Both the position numbers and the translations under genes were made by a program. From Halopseudomonas maritima (GTDB taxonomy: Bacteria; Pseudomonadota; Gammaproteobacteria; Pseudomonadales; Pseudomonadaceae), in NCBI RefSeq assembly GCF_021545785.1, contig NZ_CP079801.1, positions 1,240,001 through 1,304,000 on the forward strand: a stretch of 64,000 nucleotides of DNA, in the 5' to 3' direction. Shown in pieces: positions 43,313-52,940 of this stretch. The notes beneath the pieces are model-generated. The model was not told the DNA's origin and did not search any database. It was given only the letters and a program-made list of their open reading frames with translations. Position 1 is the first letter of the stretch, and each line of letters begins with the position of its first letter.

Positions 43313-43948
43313 TCAGCGCAGCACCGGATTGATCGGTCGGCGACGGAACCAGCCCGTCAGGCTGGCGCGCTCAAAGCGCGAGGCCAACACCTCATGCTCT
43401 ACATCAGCACTGGTAAATACGACCACCGTGCCGGCACGCGGCGCGACATGGTGCTCGCCCTCGGGCAAGTAGAGGCGTAGCTCGCCGCCATCACCCGGCT
43501 GCCATGACTGATTCAGGTAGGTTACCACCGACAGGGTGCGCAGAGGGTTGTCCTGAAAACGGTCAAGGTGACGCTGATAGCCGGCCCCTGGAGGGTAGAG
43601 CGCGTAATGGGTCTCAAAGGTATCGAGCCCCATAAACAGATTGCGATTGAGGGTCTCTCGCAGCCCGTCCATCACCGCCAGATAGGTGCGCCCGGCGGCG
43701 GTTGGAGGGCAGTCATCCAGCCAGCGCGTGTAGTCGCCACGGATGCCGGGGATCACCAATTGACCGTCTCCCCGGCCAATGGCCGCGGGGGTTAGATCGT
43801 CGCGCTGCCACAGGGCACGACAATCGCGCTCCAAAGCCAGCGCCAGGGGCTCAGGCAGCAGTTGCTCCTGCACCGACCAGCCGCGCTCGGCCAGCTCATC
43901 AGCCATGCGCACAAAGCGGCTGGCAGGCACCAAAGGGAACTCGGGCAT
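43313..43948 (-). CDS. 2-oxoglutarate/Fe(II)-dependent oxygenase
   Basis: A 211-residue prolyl-4-hydroxylase-type 2OG-Fe(II) oxygenase. The iron ligands are His127 and Asp129 in GYQRHLDRF and His185 in DVEHEVLAS, and Arg194 in FERASLTGWFRR is placed to bind 2-oxoglutarate. The family around this size includes PiuC-like and SM-20-like proteins; the substrate is unknown. The ATG at 43948 is used, although its ribosome-binding site is poor and a TTG lies at 43963. It precedes the DUF523 gene. Confidence 0.85.
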   Translation of the reverse strand: MPEFPLVPASRFVRMADELAERGWSVQEQLLPEPLALALERDCRALWQRDDLTPAAIGRGDGQLVIPGIRGDYTRWLDDCPPTAAGRTYLAVMDGLRETLNRNLFMGLDTFETHYALYPPGAGYQRHLDRFQDNPLRTLSVVTYLNQSWQPGDGGELRLYLPEGEHHVAPRAGTVVVFTSADVEHEVLASRFERASLTGWFRRRPINPVLR

Positions 43949-44135
43949 AGTGACACTACTCAAAGGGGAGGACGCCGGCTCGTCGCTGAGGCGCAGGGCT
44001 GCTACACGCTACCCGGATAGACAATCGAGGGCGTGACAAGCGACGAAGCGAGCCCGCATTGTTATGCCAATGCACGCCCCAGGCAAGACATTTAACCGGG
44101 CAGTGCCACAACCACGCTTTTTTGCAGAGAACACC

Positions 44136-44882
44136 ATGACCCGCATTTTGCCGCGCGCCCTCTGGGGCGCACTTTTTGTCAGCCTGCTTGGCCTCGGCAT
44201 GAGCGCCCAGGCCGACACCCTTCAGCTATACCGCGCCTCCGGCATGGAGACCCATCAACAACACTTCCAGCAGGCGCTGGAGAAAGCCCGTAGCCGTTAT
44301 GCGGCTCAATTGCCTGCGGCCGTCGCCGACAATCTGGTGCGCAAGAGTAACGAACGCTTCGACGCTGACCGCATGCACGCCCGCGCCCTGGCCAGCCTGG
44401 CGGTCAACCTGTCCGACGACCAACTGCTCGACGCCCAGCAGTTCTACCGCAGCGAGCTGGGCGAAGCCGTCGTCGCGGCCGAAACCCGTGCGACCTCGCC
44501 TGCGGAGGTAAGCCGCATGCAAAACGGCCTGCCACCACTGACTATCAGCGCCGAGCGGGAAGCCAACTTGAAACGTCTAGGCCAGCAGTTGCCGGCGCTG
44601 GATATGGGTGAAGAGGTCTCGCTGGCCTTCGCCAGCCTGGCAACGCAAAGCGCCAACGACATGCTTGGCGGCCTACTGACCATTCCGGACGGTCTGGCCA
44701 ACCAGCGCCGCAGCAGCATACGGGCGCAGATGGAACCCAATCTGCCGCAGACCCTGGCCTATGTTTATCGCGACCTGACCGATGCGCAGCTCAACGCCTA
44801 CGCCGACTGGAGCGAGAGTGACAGCGGCAGCGCGTTCTTCCGCGCCAGCAGCGCGGCTGCCCGCGACGCGCTGAACCCCTGA
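44136..44882 (+). CDS. Secreted protein with two DUF2059-like units
   Basis: A 248-residue exported protein. The ATG at 44136 gives a clear signal peptide, ending LLGLGMSAQA before DTLQLYR. Two similar segments, LSDDQLLDAQQFYRSELG (about 90) and LTDAQLNAYADWSESDSGSA (about 218), match the helical pattern of DUF2059 (acidic-x2-L, aromatic, S-x-x-G). No function is known for these periplasmic proteins. An in-frame ATG at 44064 would bury the signal sequence and is less likely. The gene ends eight bases before a MITE-like hairpin. Confidence 0.75.
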   Translation: MTRILPRALWGALFVSLLGLGMSAQADTLQLYRASGMETHQQHFQQALEKARSRYAAQLPAAVADNLVRKSNERFDADRMHARALASLAVNLSDDQLLDAQQFYRSELGEAVVAAETRATSPAEVSRMQNGLPPLTISAEREANLKRLGQQLPALDMGEEVSLAFASLATQSANDMLGGLLTIPDGLANQRRSSIRAQMEPNLPQTLAYVYRDLTDAQLNAYADWSESDSGSAFFRASSAAARDALNP

Positions 44883-44889
44883 AGCAACG

Positions 44890-44978
44890 TAGGGGCTGTT
44901 AACGTTTCGCTCACGCTCCTGCCGCAGACCATTTTTCGGCCAGGTAACGCGGAGGGAGCAAAACGGCAACAGCCCCTA
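44890..44978. mobile_element. 89-bp MITE-like inverted-repeat element
   Basis: Both ends carry the same 23-base inverted arm with three mismatches: TAGGGGCTGTT then two bases then CGTTT, one base, GCTC. The left arm starts at 44890 and the right arm ends at 44978. The flanks are ACG on both sides (44887-44889 and 44979-44981), which looks like a 3-bp target duplication. There is no coding capacity. The right end supplies the stop codon of the araC-type gene. It lies between two convergent genes and could also act as a terminator hairpin. Confidence 0.65.
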
Positions 44979-45950
44979 ACGCCCCACCGATGAAGGCGTT
45001 ACCCCGAACAGCCGCTTGAACGCGGTCGCAAAACTGGCCGCGCTGCCGTAGCCGGCCAGTTCGGCCGCCATCATCACCGACGCGCCGTCCTCCAGAGCCA
45101 TGCGCGCCTGCACCAGCTTGCGCTCACGCAGGTAGGCAAACACCGTGGTACCCCAGACCTGACGAAAATGCCGCTGCAGATCAACCGAGTTGGTCGCCAT
45201 TTGCCGTGCGATGTCATCCAGCCCCACCCCGTCGGCGGCGCCGCTATCAAGAAAATCCTTGGCCTGCAGCATGCGCTGATGCACCCGCACCGAGGTGCCA
45301 ACGCAAGCCCTTGGCGGCGAAAATAGCTGGATAATCTCGGCCGCCAGTTGCACCGCCACCTGCTCACGCTGCAGGGCGGCGACCAACGGGTCCACGCCCT
45401 GCAGATCAAACAGCCGGCGCAATGCTGTCTGCGCAGCGACCGAGGGCAGCCAGCGCAGTTCACTGAGATGGGCAGCGGAAAACCGCTGCATAGCATCCCA
45501 GCATTCGCTGCCCTGCTGCGCCATCCGCTCCAACCAGGACGCCGGCAGCGTCAGCACGCACTTTATTTCTCGGCGCCCAGCTTGCCAGCGACGGCGGAAT
45601 TGATCGCTGCGCGCCAGGGAGATCAGCACACCGGCGCGTTCCTGACCTGCGGCAGCCAGATGAAATGCCTTGCCACCATAGGACAGCTCGGTCGCCCCGG
45701 ACAGCACCATGGTGAGTTTCAGTCCGGGCGTCAGCAGGTTCTCACTGACACCATCGATCAGGTCCTCAACATCCGCCAAGTGCAGCAACAGACCTCCACA
45801 CAGCTCGTGGGTTTCCATACGTCCACGCAGCACCGGCAAGCCCGGCGAAAAAGCCTGCACAAAGCGCGGCGCGGTGCCCAGCCCGGTATCGCGCCGCATC
45901 ATGTGATCACAGGTAATCAGCGGCCCCGGCGCAGCCAAAGTCGACACCAT
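44976..45950 (-). CDS. AraC-family regulator (PchR-like), next to siderophore receptor
   Basis: A 324-residue regulator with an N-terminal ligand-type domain (about 1-215) and a C-terminal double helix-turn-helix AraC domain (about 225-320; VGLDDIARQMATNSVDLQRH and ASVMMAAELAGYGSAASFA, FKRLFGVTPSS). PchR-type AraC proteins activate siderophore receptor genes when bound to the ferric siderophore. The ATG at 45950 (MVSTLAAPG) is preferred; the frame is open to 45989. It is divergent from the TonB-dependent receptor, with a Fur box in the gap. Its stop codon TAG is provided by the neighbouring hairpin element. Confidence 0.9.
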   Translation of the reverse strand: MVSTLAAPGPLITCDHMMRRDTGLGTAPRFVQAFSPGLPVLRGRMETHELCGGLLLHLADVEDLIDGVSENLLTPGLKLTMVLSGATELSYGGKAFHLAAAGQERAGVLISLARSDQFRRRWQAGRREIKCVLTLPASWLERMAQQGSECWDAMQRFSAAHLSELRWLPSVAAQTALRRLFDLQGVDPLVAALQREQVAVQLAAEIIQLFSPPRACVGTSVRVHQRMLQAKDFLDSGAADGVGLDDIARQMATNSVDLQRHFRQVWGTTVFAYLRERKLVQARMALEDGASVMMAAELAGYGSAASFATAFKRLFGVTPSSVGR

Positions 45951-46025
45951 CGCGCCCCCTCCCAGGTCCAATAAACTTGCTGGCGGCAAGATTTTCCTTG
46001 CTTTCGCGAAACACCGAAATGTAGT

Positions 46026-46040
46026 TGAGAATTATTATCA
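46026..46040. promoter_or_regulatory. Fur box in the AraC/TonB-receptor gap
   Basis: TGAGAATTATTATCA matches the 7-1-7 Fur motif TGATAAT-N-ATTATCA at 13 of 14 positions. It lies 37 bases before the receptor ATG and 76 bases before the araC-type start, so it may control both. Confidence 0.82.
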
Positions 46041-46076
46041 TGCACCGCCAACCAATGAATATCAAAGGGATCTGCC

Positions 46077-48078
46077 ATGCATGACCTCAACGCCCTCCGC
46101 CGCAGCCACCTGGCCTGCGCCATCGCCATCGCCACTTTCTGCAGTGCCACACAGGCCGCTGACAGCAGCGAGTCGATAACCCTGGATACCATGGTGATCA
46201 CCGCTGCAGCCACCGAGCAGAGCCTGCGCGATGCGCCGGCCAGCATCACCGTGCTGACTGAAGAGGACATCAAGCGCACCCCGGTAACGGATCTGGCCGA
46301 CCTGCTTGGCCGGGTGGCAGGCGTTACCCTGCAGCGCTCCGGCAACACCGTGCCGGGCGTGCAGATACGCGGCTTCGACCAGGCCTACACGCTGATCCTG
46401 ATCGACGGTCGCCGGGTCAACTCCACCTCGGCTTCCTTCCGCGGCAACGACTACGACACCGGCTGGGTGCCGGTCGACATGATCGAGCGGATTAGAAGTA
46501 GTGCGCGGGCCAATGTCATCGCTGTACGGCTCCGACGCCATTGGCGGCGTAGTCAACATCATCACCAAAAAGGCCACCGACAGCTGGCACGGCAGCCTGT
46601 CTACCACCTACATCGCGCAACAGCAGGATGACGCGGGCGACACAAGCAAGTACGCCGCCTCGCTCAGCGGTCCGCTATCCGAGCAACTGCTGGTCAAGCT
46701 GTATGGCGCTGCCGATCGCCGCACCGCCGACGCCGAGGACATCAACAACTCGGGCCGCGCCGGCACGCCTTATCGCAAGAACACCTCGGCCAACGGTGAA
46801 CTGACCTGGCTCATCAACGACGATCACGACCTAAACCTGAACCTGGACGCCTCCCGCCGTAACCACGATGACTTTGTGCTGCGCCGCGACGCCGCCTCCC
46901 TGACCCATCGCGGTTACTACAGCTTCGGTGACAGCCAGGTCAGCCTGCAGTTTGACGAGACCCGCAATCTGGACGGCACGATTGGCGGCCAGAACAACCC
47001 CAACAAGGCCAACAAGGCCAACACCTGGACCGCCCAGGGCCGTATCAACCTGCCGATTGGCGACAGCCGCCTGAGCCTGGGCGGAGAGTGGAAACAGGAA
47101 GAGCTGGAAGACGCCGCCAACCTCAGCGGCGCCCCCGGCAGCGCCACCTATGGCCAGGACCCGACCACCGAAGTGCAAACCCAGGCCGCCTTTGTCGAAT
47201 ACGAAGTGCCGATCTTCGACAACCTCAGCTTGACTCTGGGCAATCGCTTCGATAATCACGAGAACTTCGGCGGCCACAACAGCCCGCGCGCCTACCTGGT
47301 TTGGCACAGCACCGATCACCTGAGTTTCAAGGGCGGCTGGGCCAAGGCCTTCCGCGCACCGACCCTGTTACAGAACTCCGATAACTGGGGCTCGGCCTCC
47401 TGCGGCAGCGCAACGGTTGGATGCTACATTGTCGGCAGCACCGAGTTGGAGCCGGAAGTCAGCACCAGTCGCGAACTGGCCATGCTGCTCAGCTACGACA
47501 GCTGGGACGCCAGCCTGACCGTCTTTCGCAATGACCTGAAGGACATGATCGACATCGACAGCCGCACCCGCGACCCGGTGGTGGCGCCGACCTACCCGAA
47601 CTTTGTTGGCTTTCTACCCGACGGCCGTCCGATCTTTGCCTACCAGAACATCGACAAGGTACGCACCCAGGGCGTCGAGGCCAGCCTGAACATGCAACTT
47701 GGCAGCAACCTGAGGGCACAGTTCAACTACAGCTACCTGGACGCAGAGAATCTGAGCGCCGGCGCCCCGCACGACCTGAGCCACAAGCCGGAACACAGCG
47801 CCAACGCAGCGCTGGACTGGAACGCCACCGAGCACCTGGCACTGAACGTCAGCGCGCGGTATACCGGCACCCAGTACACCAGCGTCAGCACCCGCGGCAA
47901 CACCGTCAAAGAGGCCTATACCATATACGACATGGGCGGGCACTACCGGGTTGGCGAGAGCCTGACCTTGGGCGCCGGCGTGCTCAACCTGTTCGACAAG
48001 CAGATCGAAAACGAGCACTGGGGCGACTTTAATGAAGATCGCCGTCAGGTTTACGCATCCGTCGAGTACCAGTTCTGA
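46077..48078 (+). pseudogene. TonB-dependent catecholate siderophore receptor (CirA-like), frameshifted
   Basis: An outer-membrane receptor with signal peptide (ending SATQA), TonB box region, plug domain (ITVLTEEDIKRTPVTDLADLL) and beta-barrel ending in YASVEYQF with the terminal phenylalanine. The sequence fits CirA-type receptors (LIDGRRVNS, GPMSSLYGSDAIGGVVNII). The frame breaks once: after IERI the DNA reads ATTAGAAGTAGTG where ATTGAAGTAGTG would give the universal IEVVRGP motif, so one extra A is present at about 46494. Without it the product would have 666 residues, the normal length. Either a real +1 mutation or an assembly error. An esterase gene follows, overlapping by one base. Confidence 0.88.
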
Positions 48079-49697
48079 TGCTGCGTATATGGACAGGACC
48101 CTGCGCAGCGCTCGCCCTGCTAGGCGCCCCCTCGCTGCTGGCGGCCGACCGGCCGCTGCAGTTGATGCTGCCGCCCGGCGCCACCGTCAGTACACCGCTG
48201 GCGGTGGCGCCGCAGCAGATCCGGGTGCTGGAGCTGGACAGCCAGGGCGAGCAGGTCAGCATCAGTCTGTTTGACGGCGACCACCTGCTGCGACAACTGA
48301 CGTTGCCCGAAAACAACCGGCTGGCCCTGCGCGGCCAACCTGGGCAGCCCCTGCAGCTGCGTGCTCGCAGCGAAGCACCCGCGCAACTGAATCTGAAGAT
48401 AGGCGCCGCCCTGCCCTCGCCATCGCCCGCCCAACCCGCTGCCGAACAGCCCGCCAGCCCACGCCTGCGCGCCCTGCAGACAGCCCTGGAGAGCGGCGAC
48501 ACGGATGCGTTGAACACCTTCTGGCAGCACATGACAGCGCACGGCGGACCGCTGGTCGAGCCCATGGCCGATGGCCGCCAACGGGTGACGTTTGTGGTCC
48601 GTAGCCCGGCCGCTGCCGGCGAGGTGCGGCTGTTTTGGCCGGCGCCCGGCATCAACAGCCGCCAGTTGGCCCTGTTGCCGGGCAGCGACCTGCGCTATTT
48701 GAGCATCGAAGTGCCGGCCGGCACCCGCGCCTCCTACCGACTGGCCAGCGGCCTGCCGCCAATGAATGACCAGCCCCGCGCCGTGCTGCGTCAGGTGCTG
48801 CAGGACCTGGCAGCTGCCGACCCGCTCAACCCTGCACGCTGGCAGCCAGACCCAGCGGCCCCCGCGCAGTCCGTACTTAGCCTGCCGGGCGCTCGCCCCT
48901 ACGATTGGCACCAACCACGCAGCGATGTGCCCAAGGGCACAGTCCAACGCTTGCGTTATCACAGCAAACGGCTTGGCAATCAACGCCAACTGACCCTGTA
49001 TACCCCCGCTGGCAAGCAGCACGACGCGCTGCCGCTGCTGACCCTGTTTGACGAGCAGGCCTACACCTTGGAGGTGCCAACACCGACGCTGCTCGACAAC
49101 CTGATCGCAGCGGGGCGCATTCCGCCCATGGCGGCGGTATTGGTGGGCAACCCGGACCGCGCCAGTCGCGCCACAGAGCTGCCCGGCAACCCGGACTTTG
49201 CCGATTTTCTGGCCATGGAGCTGCTGCCTTGGCTGCAGACCCGGCTGCCGATCAGTTGCGCCGCCGAGGACCGTATTCTGGCCGGTTCGAGCTTCGGCGG
49301 GCTGGCCGCCGCCTATGTCGCCATGCGGCATCCTCAGCGTTTCGGCAAGGTGCTCAGCCAATCCGGCAGTTTTTGGTGGAGCCCCGAAGGTGAACCGCCG
49401 CAATGGCTGGTCCGCCAGTACGCCGAGCACCAACGCCTGCCACTGCGCTTTTATCTGGATGCCGGCCTGCTGGAAGAGCCCGGTGCCGAAGGCATTCTCG
49501 GCAGCACCCGCGCGCTATATGAAGTGCTGCAGGGCAAGGGCTACCCGGTGGACTATCAGGAATTTGCTGGCGGTCACGACTACCTGCTGTGGCGCGACAC
49601 CTTGGTTGACGGGCTGACCGCGCTGACCAGCGACAGCCGCGGCGCCAGCCAGTCGAGATACTGCTGCCGCAGGCTCTCGTGCTCATTGGCCAGGTGA
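48078..49697 (+). CDS. Fes/IroD-type enterochelin esterase with N-terminal extension
   Basis: A 539-residue exported esterase. Signal peptide about 1-22; a region (about 25-110) resembling periplasmic pre-domains; then an early-set Ig-like fold (about 125-280) and an alpha/beta hydrolase of the Fes/IroD/IroE family with the nucleophile Ser in ILAGSSFGGLAA, the acid region, and the His in AGGHDYLLWRDTL. It would hydrolyse the ester backbone of enterobactin-type siderophores after or during import. The ATG overlaps the receptor stop (TGATG), so the two are coupled. The last about 25 residues run 118 bases into the convergent alpha/beta hydrolase gene. Confidence 0.88.
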   Translation: MLRIWTGPCAALALLGAPSLLAADRPLQLMLPPGATVSTPLAVAPQQIRVLELDSQGEQVSISLFDGDHLLRQLTLPENNRLALRGQPGQPLQLRARSEAPAQLNLKIGAALPSPSPAQPAAEQPASPRLRALQTALESGDTDALNTFWQHMTAHGGPLVEPMADGRQRVTFVVRSPAAAGEVRLFWPAPGINSRQLALLPGSDLRYLSIEVPAGTRASYRLASGLPPMNDQPRAVLRQVLQDLAAADPLNPARWQPDPAAPAQSVLSLPGARPYDWHQPRSDVPKGTVQRLRYHSKRLGNQRQLTLYTPAGKQHDALPLLTLFDEQAYTLEVPTPTLLDNLIAAGRIPPMAAVLVGNPDRASRATELPGNPDFADFLAMELLPWLQTRLPISCAAEDRILAGSSFGGLAAAYVAMRHPQRFGKVLSQSGSFWWSPEGEPPQWLVRQYAEHQRLPLRFYLDAGLLEEPGAEGILGSTRALYEVLQGKGYPVDYQEFAGGHDYLLWRDTLVDGLTALTSDSRGASQSRYCCRRLSCSLAR

Positions 49698-50557
49698 TGA
49701 CGCGCGGTGGGCAGGAAGAACGTATCCAGGCCGGCGAACTTGCTTTCCAGCACTTGAATGTTGTGCTGCCAGTCCACGGTGCCGTCTTCCTGCCCCTGAA
49801 TGATCAACGGCTGATGCTCCACCGCCGCCGCCGACTCGATACGCGGAATCCAGCGCTCCAGCGCCTGCACCCAAGCCACCGGCAGCACCTGTGGCTGCAG
49901 CGGATCACGCGAACGGATGAACTCGAGAAAGGCCTCGTCGGTCGAGTTGTCAGTAAAGCGTCGCCCCAGCTGCTGCACAAACCCACCGAGCAGCCTCAAG
50001 CCCATTTGCGAGAACAACCACTGGCGAGGACGCACCAGCGGCGCCATCAGCACCGTGCGCCCCAGCTGCGCGGGCAGCTCGCCATGCAGCAGGCGGTCGA
50101 TCAAAATCGCGCCACCGGTGCTCTGCCCCAGCATGTGCCAGGGCGCCGGCAGTTGCCAGAGCAAGGCCTGCTCCAGCACACCGTCGAGCACTTTTTGATA
50201 ACGCAGAAAGCAGTCGATACTGGCGCGCGCGCCACTGGACAGGCCGTGCCCCGGCAGGTCAAACGCCAGTACCGCGTAGTGTTGCTCCAGCGCCCACTGA
50301 ATCAGGTGCCGATACAGCCCCATATGGTCATAATAGCCGTGCAGGATCAGCAGGGTGCCGCGCGCGACCGGCGGCTTCCATATCTGCGTGGCGACACTGA
50401 AACCGTCCACCTCGATGCGCCCCAGGTGCTGGGCCGCGCGGTCATGGAAGTCAATGCCGTAATAGCCGGCGTAGCGGCGCGCGGCATCATCGGCAGCACG
50501 GCCGGGCTCAAGCGGCGGCAGGGAGTCGGCAAGGGAGGAAAAAAAAGCCTGATCCAT
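49580..50557 (-). CDS. Alpha/beta hydrolase, monoacylglycerol-lipase-like
   Basis: A 325-residue hydrolase. The fold hallmarks are LLILHGYYDHMGLYRHLIQ (oxyanion HG), VLAFDLPGHGLSSG, the nucleophile elbow GQSTGGAILID, a lid, DGTVDWQ near the acid residue and the catalytic His of TARHHLANE. This is the serine aminopeptidase S33 / lysophospholipase type. Specific substrate unknown. The ATG at 50557 is chosen because it begins the conserved region; the frame is open to 50719. Its 3' end overlaps the convergent esterase gene. It is divergent from glcB. Confidence 0.87.
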   Translation of the reverse strand: MDQAFFSSLADSLPPLEPGRAADDAARRYAGYYGIDFHDRAAQHLGRIEVDGFSVATQIWKPPVARGTLLILHGYYDHMGLYRHLIQWALEQHYAVLAFDLPGHGLSSGARASIDCFLRYQKVLDGVLEQALLWQLPAPWHMLGQSTGGAILIDRLLHGELPAQLGRTVLMAPLVRPRQWLFSQMGLRLLGGFVQQLGRRFTDNSTDEAFLEFIRSRDPLQPQVLPVAWVQALERWIPRIESAAAVEHQPLIIQGQEDGTVDWQHNIQVLESKFAGLDTFFLPTARHHLANEHESLRQQYLDWLAPRLSLVSAVSPSTKVSRHSR

Positions 50558-50733
50558 CGAGTGTCTCGTCTGGTGGTATGACCCGCGAGTCACTCCCTGA
50601 TCTGCGGAGGCCCCGGCACAATTGCGCCCGTCGGGCATGCTTTGCAACAGATCATCGTGTAACATACCGCGTCTCCAATTTCCACGTCCTGATGCGCGTA
50701 GCGCGCAGGTTGTCAGCACAGTGAGGGTGTAAC

Positions 50734-52911
50734 ATGACAGATCGCGTCCAAGTTGGCAGTTTGCAAGTAGCCAAAGTTCTCCACGACTTCATTAACCAGC
50801 GTGCCATCCCCGGCACCGGTGTTGACGCCGCTGCCTTCTGGGCCGGTGTAGAAGCCCTGATCAAGGACCTGGCTCCCAAGAACAAGGCACTGCTGGCCAA
50901 GCGCGACGACTTTCAGGCGCAAATTGATGCCTGGCACCAGGCCCGTGCCGGTCAGGCGCACAACGCCGCCGAGTACAAAGCCTTCCTGCAGGAAATCGGC
51001 TACCTGCTGCCCGAGCCGGCCGACTTCCAGGCCACTACCCAGAACGTTGACGAAGAAATCGCCACCATGGCCGGCCCGCAGCTGGTTGTGCCGGTCATGA
51101 ACGCCCGTTTTGCCCTGAACGCCGCCAACGCCCGCTGGGGTTCACTGTACGACGCACTGTACGGTACCGACGCCATCTCCGAAGAAAACGGCGCCACCAA
51201 AGGCCCGGGTTACAACGAAATCCGTGGCAACAAGGTTATCGCCTTCGCCCGCGCCTTCCTTGATGAGGCAGCACCGCTGGCCAATGGTTCCCACGTTGAC
51301 TCCACCAGCTACACCGTCAAGGACGGCCAGCTGAGCGTTAGCCTGAAAGACGGCAGCACCACCGGCCTGAAAGACGCCGCCCAGTTTATCGCCTTCCAGG
51401 GCGACGCTGCGGCGCCGACTGCCGTCCTGCTCAAGCACAACGGCCTGCACTTCGAAATCCAGATCGATGCGACCAGCAACGTCGGCCAGACCGACGCTGC
51501 CGGCGTCAAAGACGTGCTGATGGAATCTGCGCTGACCACCATCATGGACTGCGAAGACTCCGTCGCCGCCGTTGATGCCGACGACAAGACCGTTGTCTAC
51601 AGCAACTGGCTGGGCCTGATGAAAGGTGACCTGGCCGAGTCCGTCAACAAGGGCGGCAGCACCTTCACCCGCACCATGAACCCGGACCGCGAATACACCA
51701 AGGCCGACGGCACCACCCTGACCCTGCACGGTCGCTCCCTGCTGTTCGTTCGCAACGTCGGCCACCTGATGACCAACGACGCGATCCTGGACCAGGACGG
51801 CAACGAAGTGCCGGAAGGCATCATGGACGCAGCGGTCACCAGCCTGATCGCCATGCACAACCTGAACGGCAACACCAGCCGCAAGAACACCCGCACCGGT
51901 TCGGTCTACATCGTTAAGCCGAAGATGCACGGTCCGGAAGAGGTGGCGTTCACCACCGAGCTGTTCGGCCGCGTTGAAGACATGCTGGGCCTGCCGCGCA
52001 ACACCCTGAAAGTCGGCATCATGGACGAAGAGCGTCGCACCACCGTCAACCTGAAAGCCTGCATCAAGGCCGCCAGCGAGCGCGTTGTGTTCATCAACAC
52101 CGGCTTCCTCGACCGCACCGGTGACGAGATCCACACTTCCATGGAAGCCGGCGCGTTCATCCGCAAGGGCGAAATCAAGGGCGCAGTCTGGATCGGTGCC
52201 TACGAGAACAACAACGTCGACATCGGTCTGGCCACCGGCCTGAAAGGTCGTGCGCAAATCGGTAAAGGCATGTGGGCCATGCCCGACCTGATGGCTGCCA
52301 TGCTGGAGCAGAAGATCGGTCACCCGATGGCCGGCGCCAACACCGCCTGGGTTCCGTCCCCGACCGCCGCTACCCTGCATGCCCTGCACTACCACAAGGT
52401 GAACGTCGCCGAGCGCCAGGAAGAGCTGGCCAAGCGCACTCCGGCCTCCGTTGACGACATTCTGACCATTCCGCTGGCGCCGAACACCAACTGGTCCGCC
52501 GAGGAAATCCAGCAGGAACTGGACAACAACGCCCAGGGCATCCTCGGCTACGTTGTACGCTGGATCGATCAGGGCGTCGGCTGCTCCAAGGTACCGGACA
52601 TCAACGACGTGGGCCTGATGGAAGACCGCGCAACCCTGCGTATCTCCAGCCAGCACATCGCCAACTGGCTGCGCCACGGCATCTGCACCGAAGAGCAGGT
52701 CATGGAAACCATGAAGCGCATGGCTGCAGTGGTTGACCGTCAGAACGAAAGCGACCCGGCCTACAAGCCGATGGCGCCGAACTTTGACGACAGCGTTGCC
52801 TTCCAGGCCGCCGTTGAACTGTGCGTTGAAGGCACCAAGCAGCCGAACGGCTACACCGAGCCGGTCCTGCACCGCCGTCGCCGTGAGTTCAAGGCCAAGT
52901 TCGGCCTGTAA
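50734..52911 (+). CDS. glcB: Malate synthase G
   Basis: Condenses glyoxylate with acetyl-CoA to malate, the second step of the glyoxylate bypass and glycolate use. The 725-residue single-chain G form shows IMDCEDSVAAVDADDK, the catalytic-region stretches MNPDREYTKADGTTLTLHGR, GIMDEERRTTVNLKACI, and the C-terminal HYHKVNVAERQEEL and RWIDQGVGCSKVPDIN. It stands alone, without glcD or aceA nearby. The ATG is preceded by GAGGGTG. A strong terminator follows 29 bases after the stop. Confidence 0.97.
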   Translation: MTDRVQVGSLQVAKVLHDFINQRAIPGTGVDAAAFWAGVEALIKDLAPKNKALLAKRDDFQAQIDAWHQARAGQAHNAAEYKAFLQEIGYLLPEPADFQATTQNVDEEIATMAGPQLVVPVMNARFALNAANARWGSLYDALYGTDAISEENGATKGPGYNEIRGNKVIAFARAFLDEAAPLANGSHVDSTSYTVKDGQLSVSLKDGSTTGLKDAAQFIAFQGDAAAPTAVLLKHNGLHFEIQIDATSNVGQTDAAGVKDVLMESALTTIMDCEDSVAAVDADDKTVVYSNWLGLMKGDLAESVNKGGSTFTRTMNPDREYTKADGTTLTLHGRSLLFVRNVGHLMTNDAILDQDGNEVPEGIMDAAVTSLIAMHNLNGNTSRKNTRTGSVYIVKPKMHGPEEVAFTTELFGRVEDMLGLPRNTLKVGIMDEERRTTVNLKACIKAASERVVFINTGFLDRTGDEIHTSMEAGAFIRKGEIKGAVWIGAYENNNVDIGLATGLKGRAQIGKGMWAMPDLMAAMLEQKIGHPMAGANTAWVPSPTAATLHALHYHKVNVAERQEELAKRTPASVDDILTIPLAPNTNWSAEEIQQELDNNAQGILGYVVRWIDQGVGCSKVPDINDVGLMEDRATLRISSQHIANWLRHGICTEEQVMETMKRMAAVVDRQNESDPAYKPMAPNFDDSVAFQAAVELCVEGTKQPNGYTEPVLHRRRREFKAKFGL

Positions 52912-52940
52912 GACTCTCAGCAGTAAAAGGTGCTTCACGA

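Noticed and set aside
46985..47030. Repeat AACAAGGCC in the TonB receptor as a mobile or phase-variable repeat
   Set aside because: Only two copies in a coding loop (Asn-Lys-Ala), in frame with nine-base units, so no frame effect.
46501..48078. TonB receptor as two separate genes
   Set aside because: The parts join exactly at the conserved IEVVRGP motif after removal of one base, so it is one broken gene.
51142..52938. 598-codon open frame antisense to glcB
   Set aside because: Shadow of a strongly biased gene; no domain seen.
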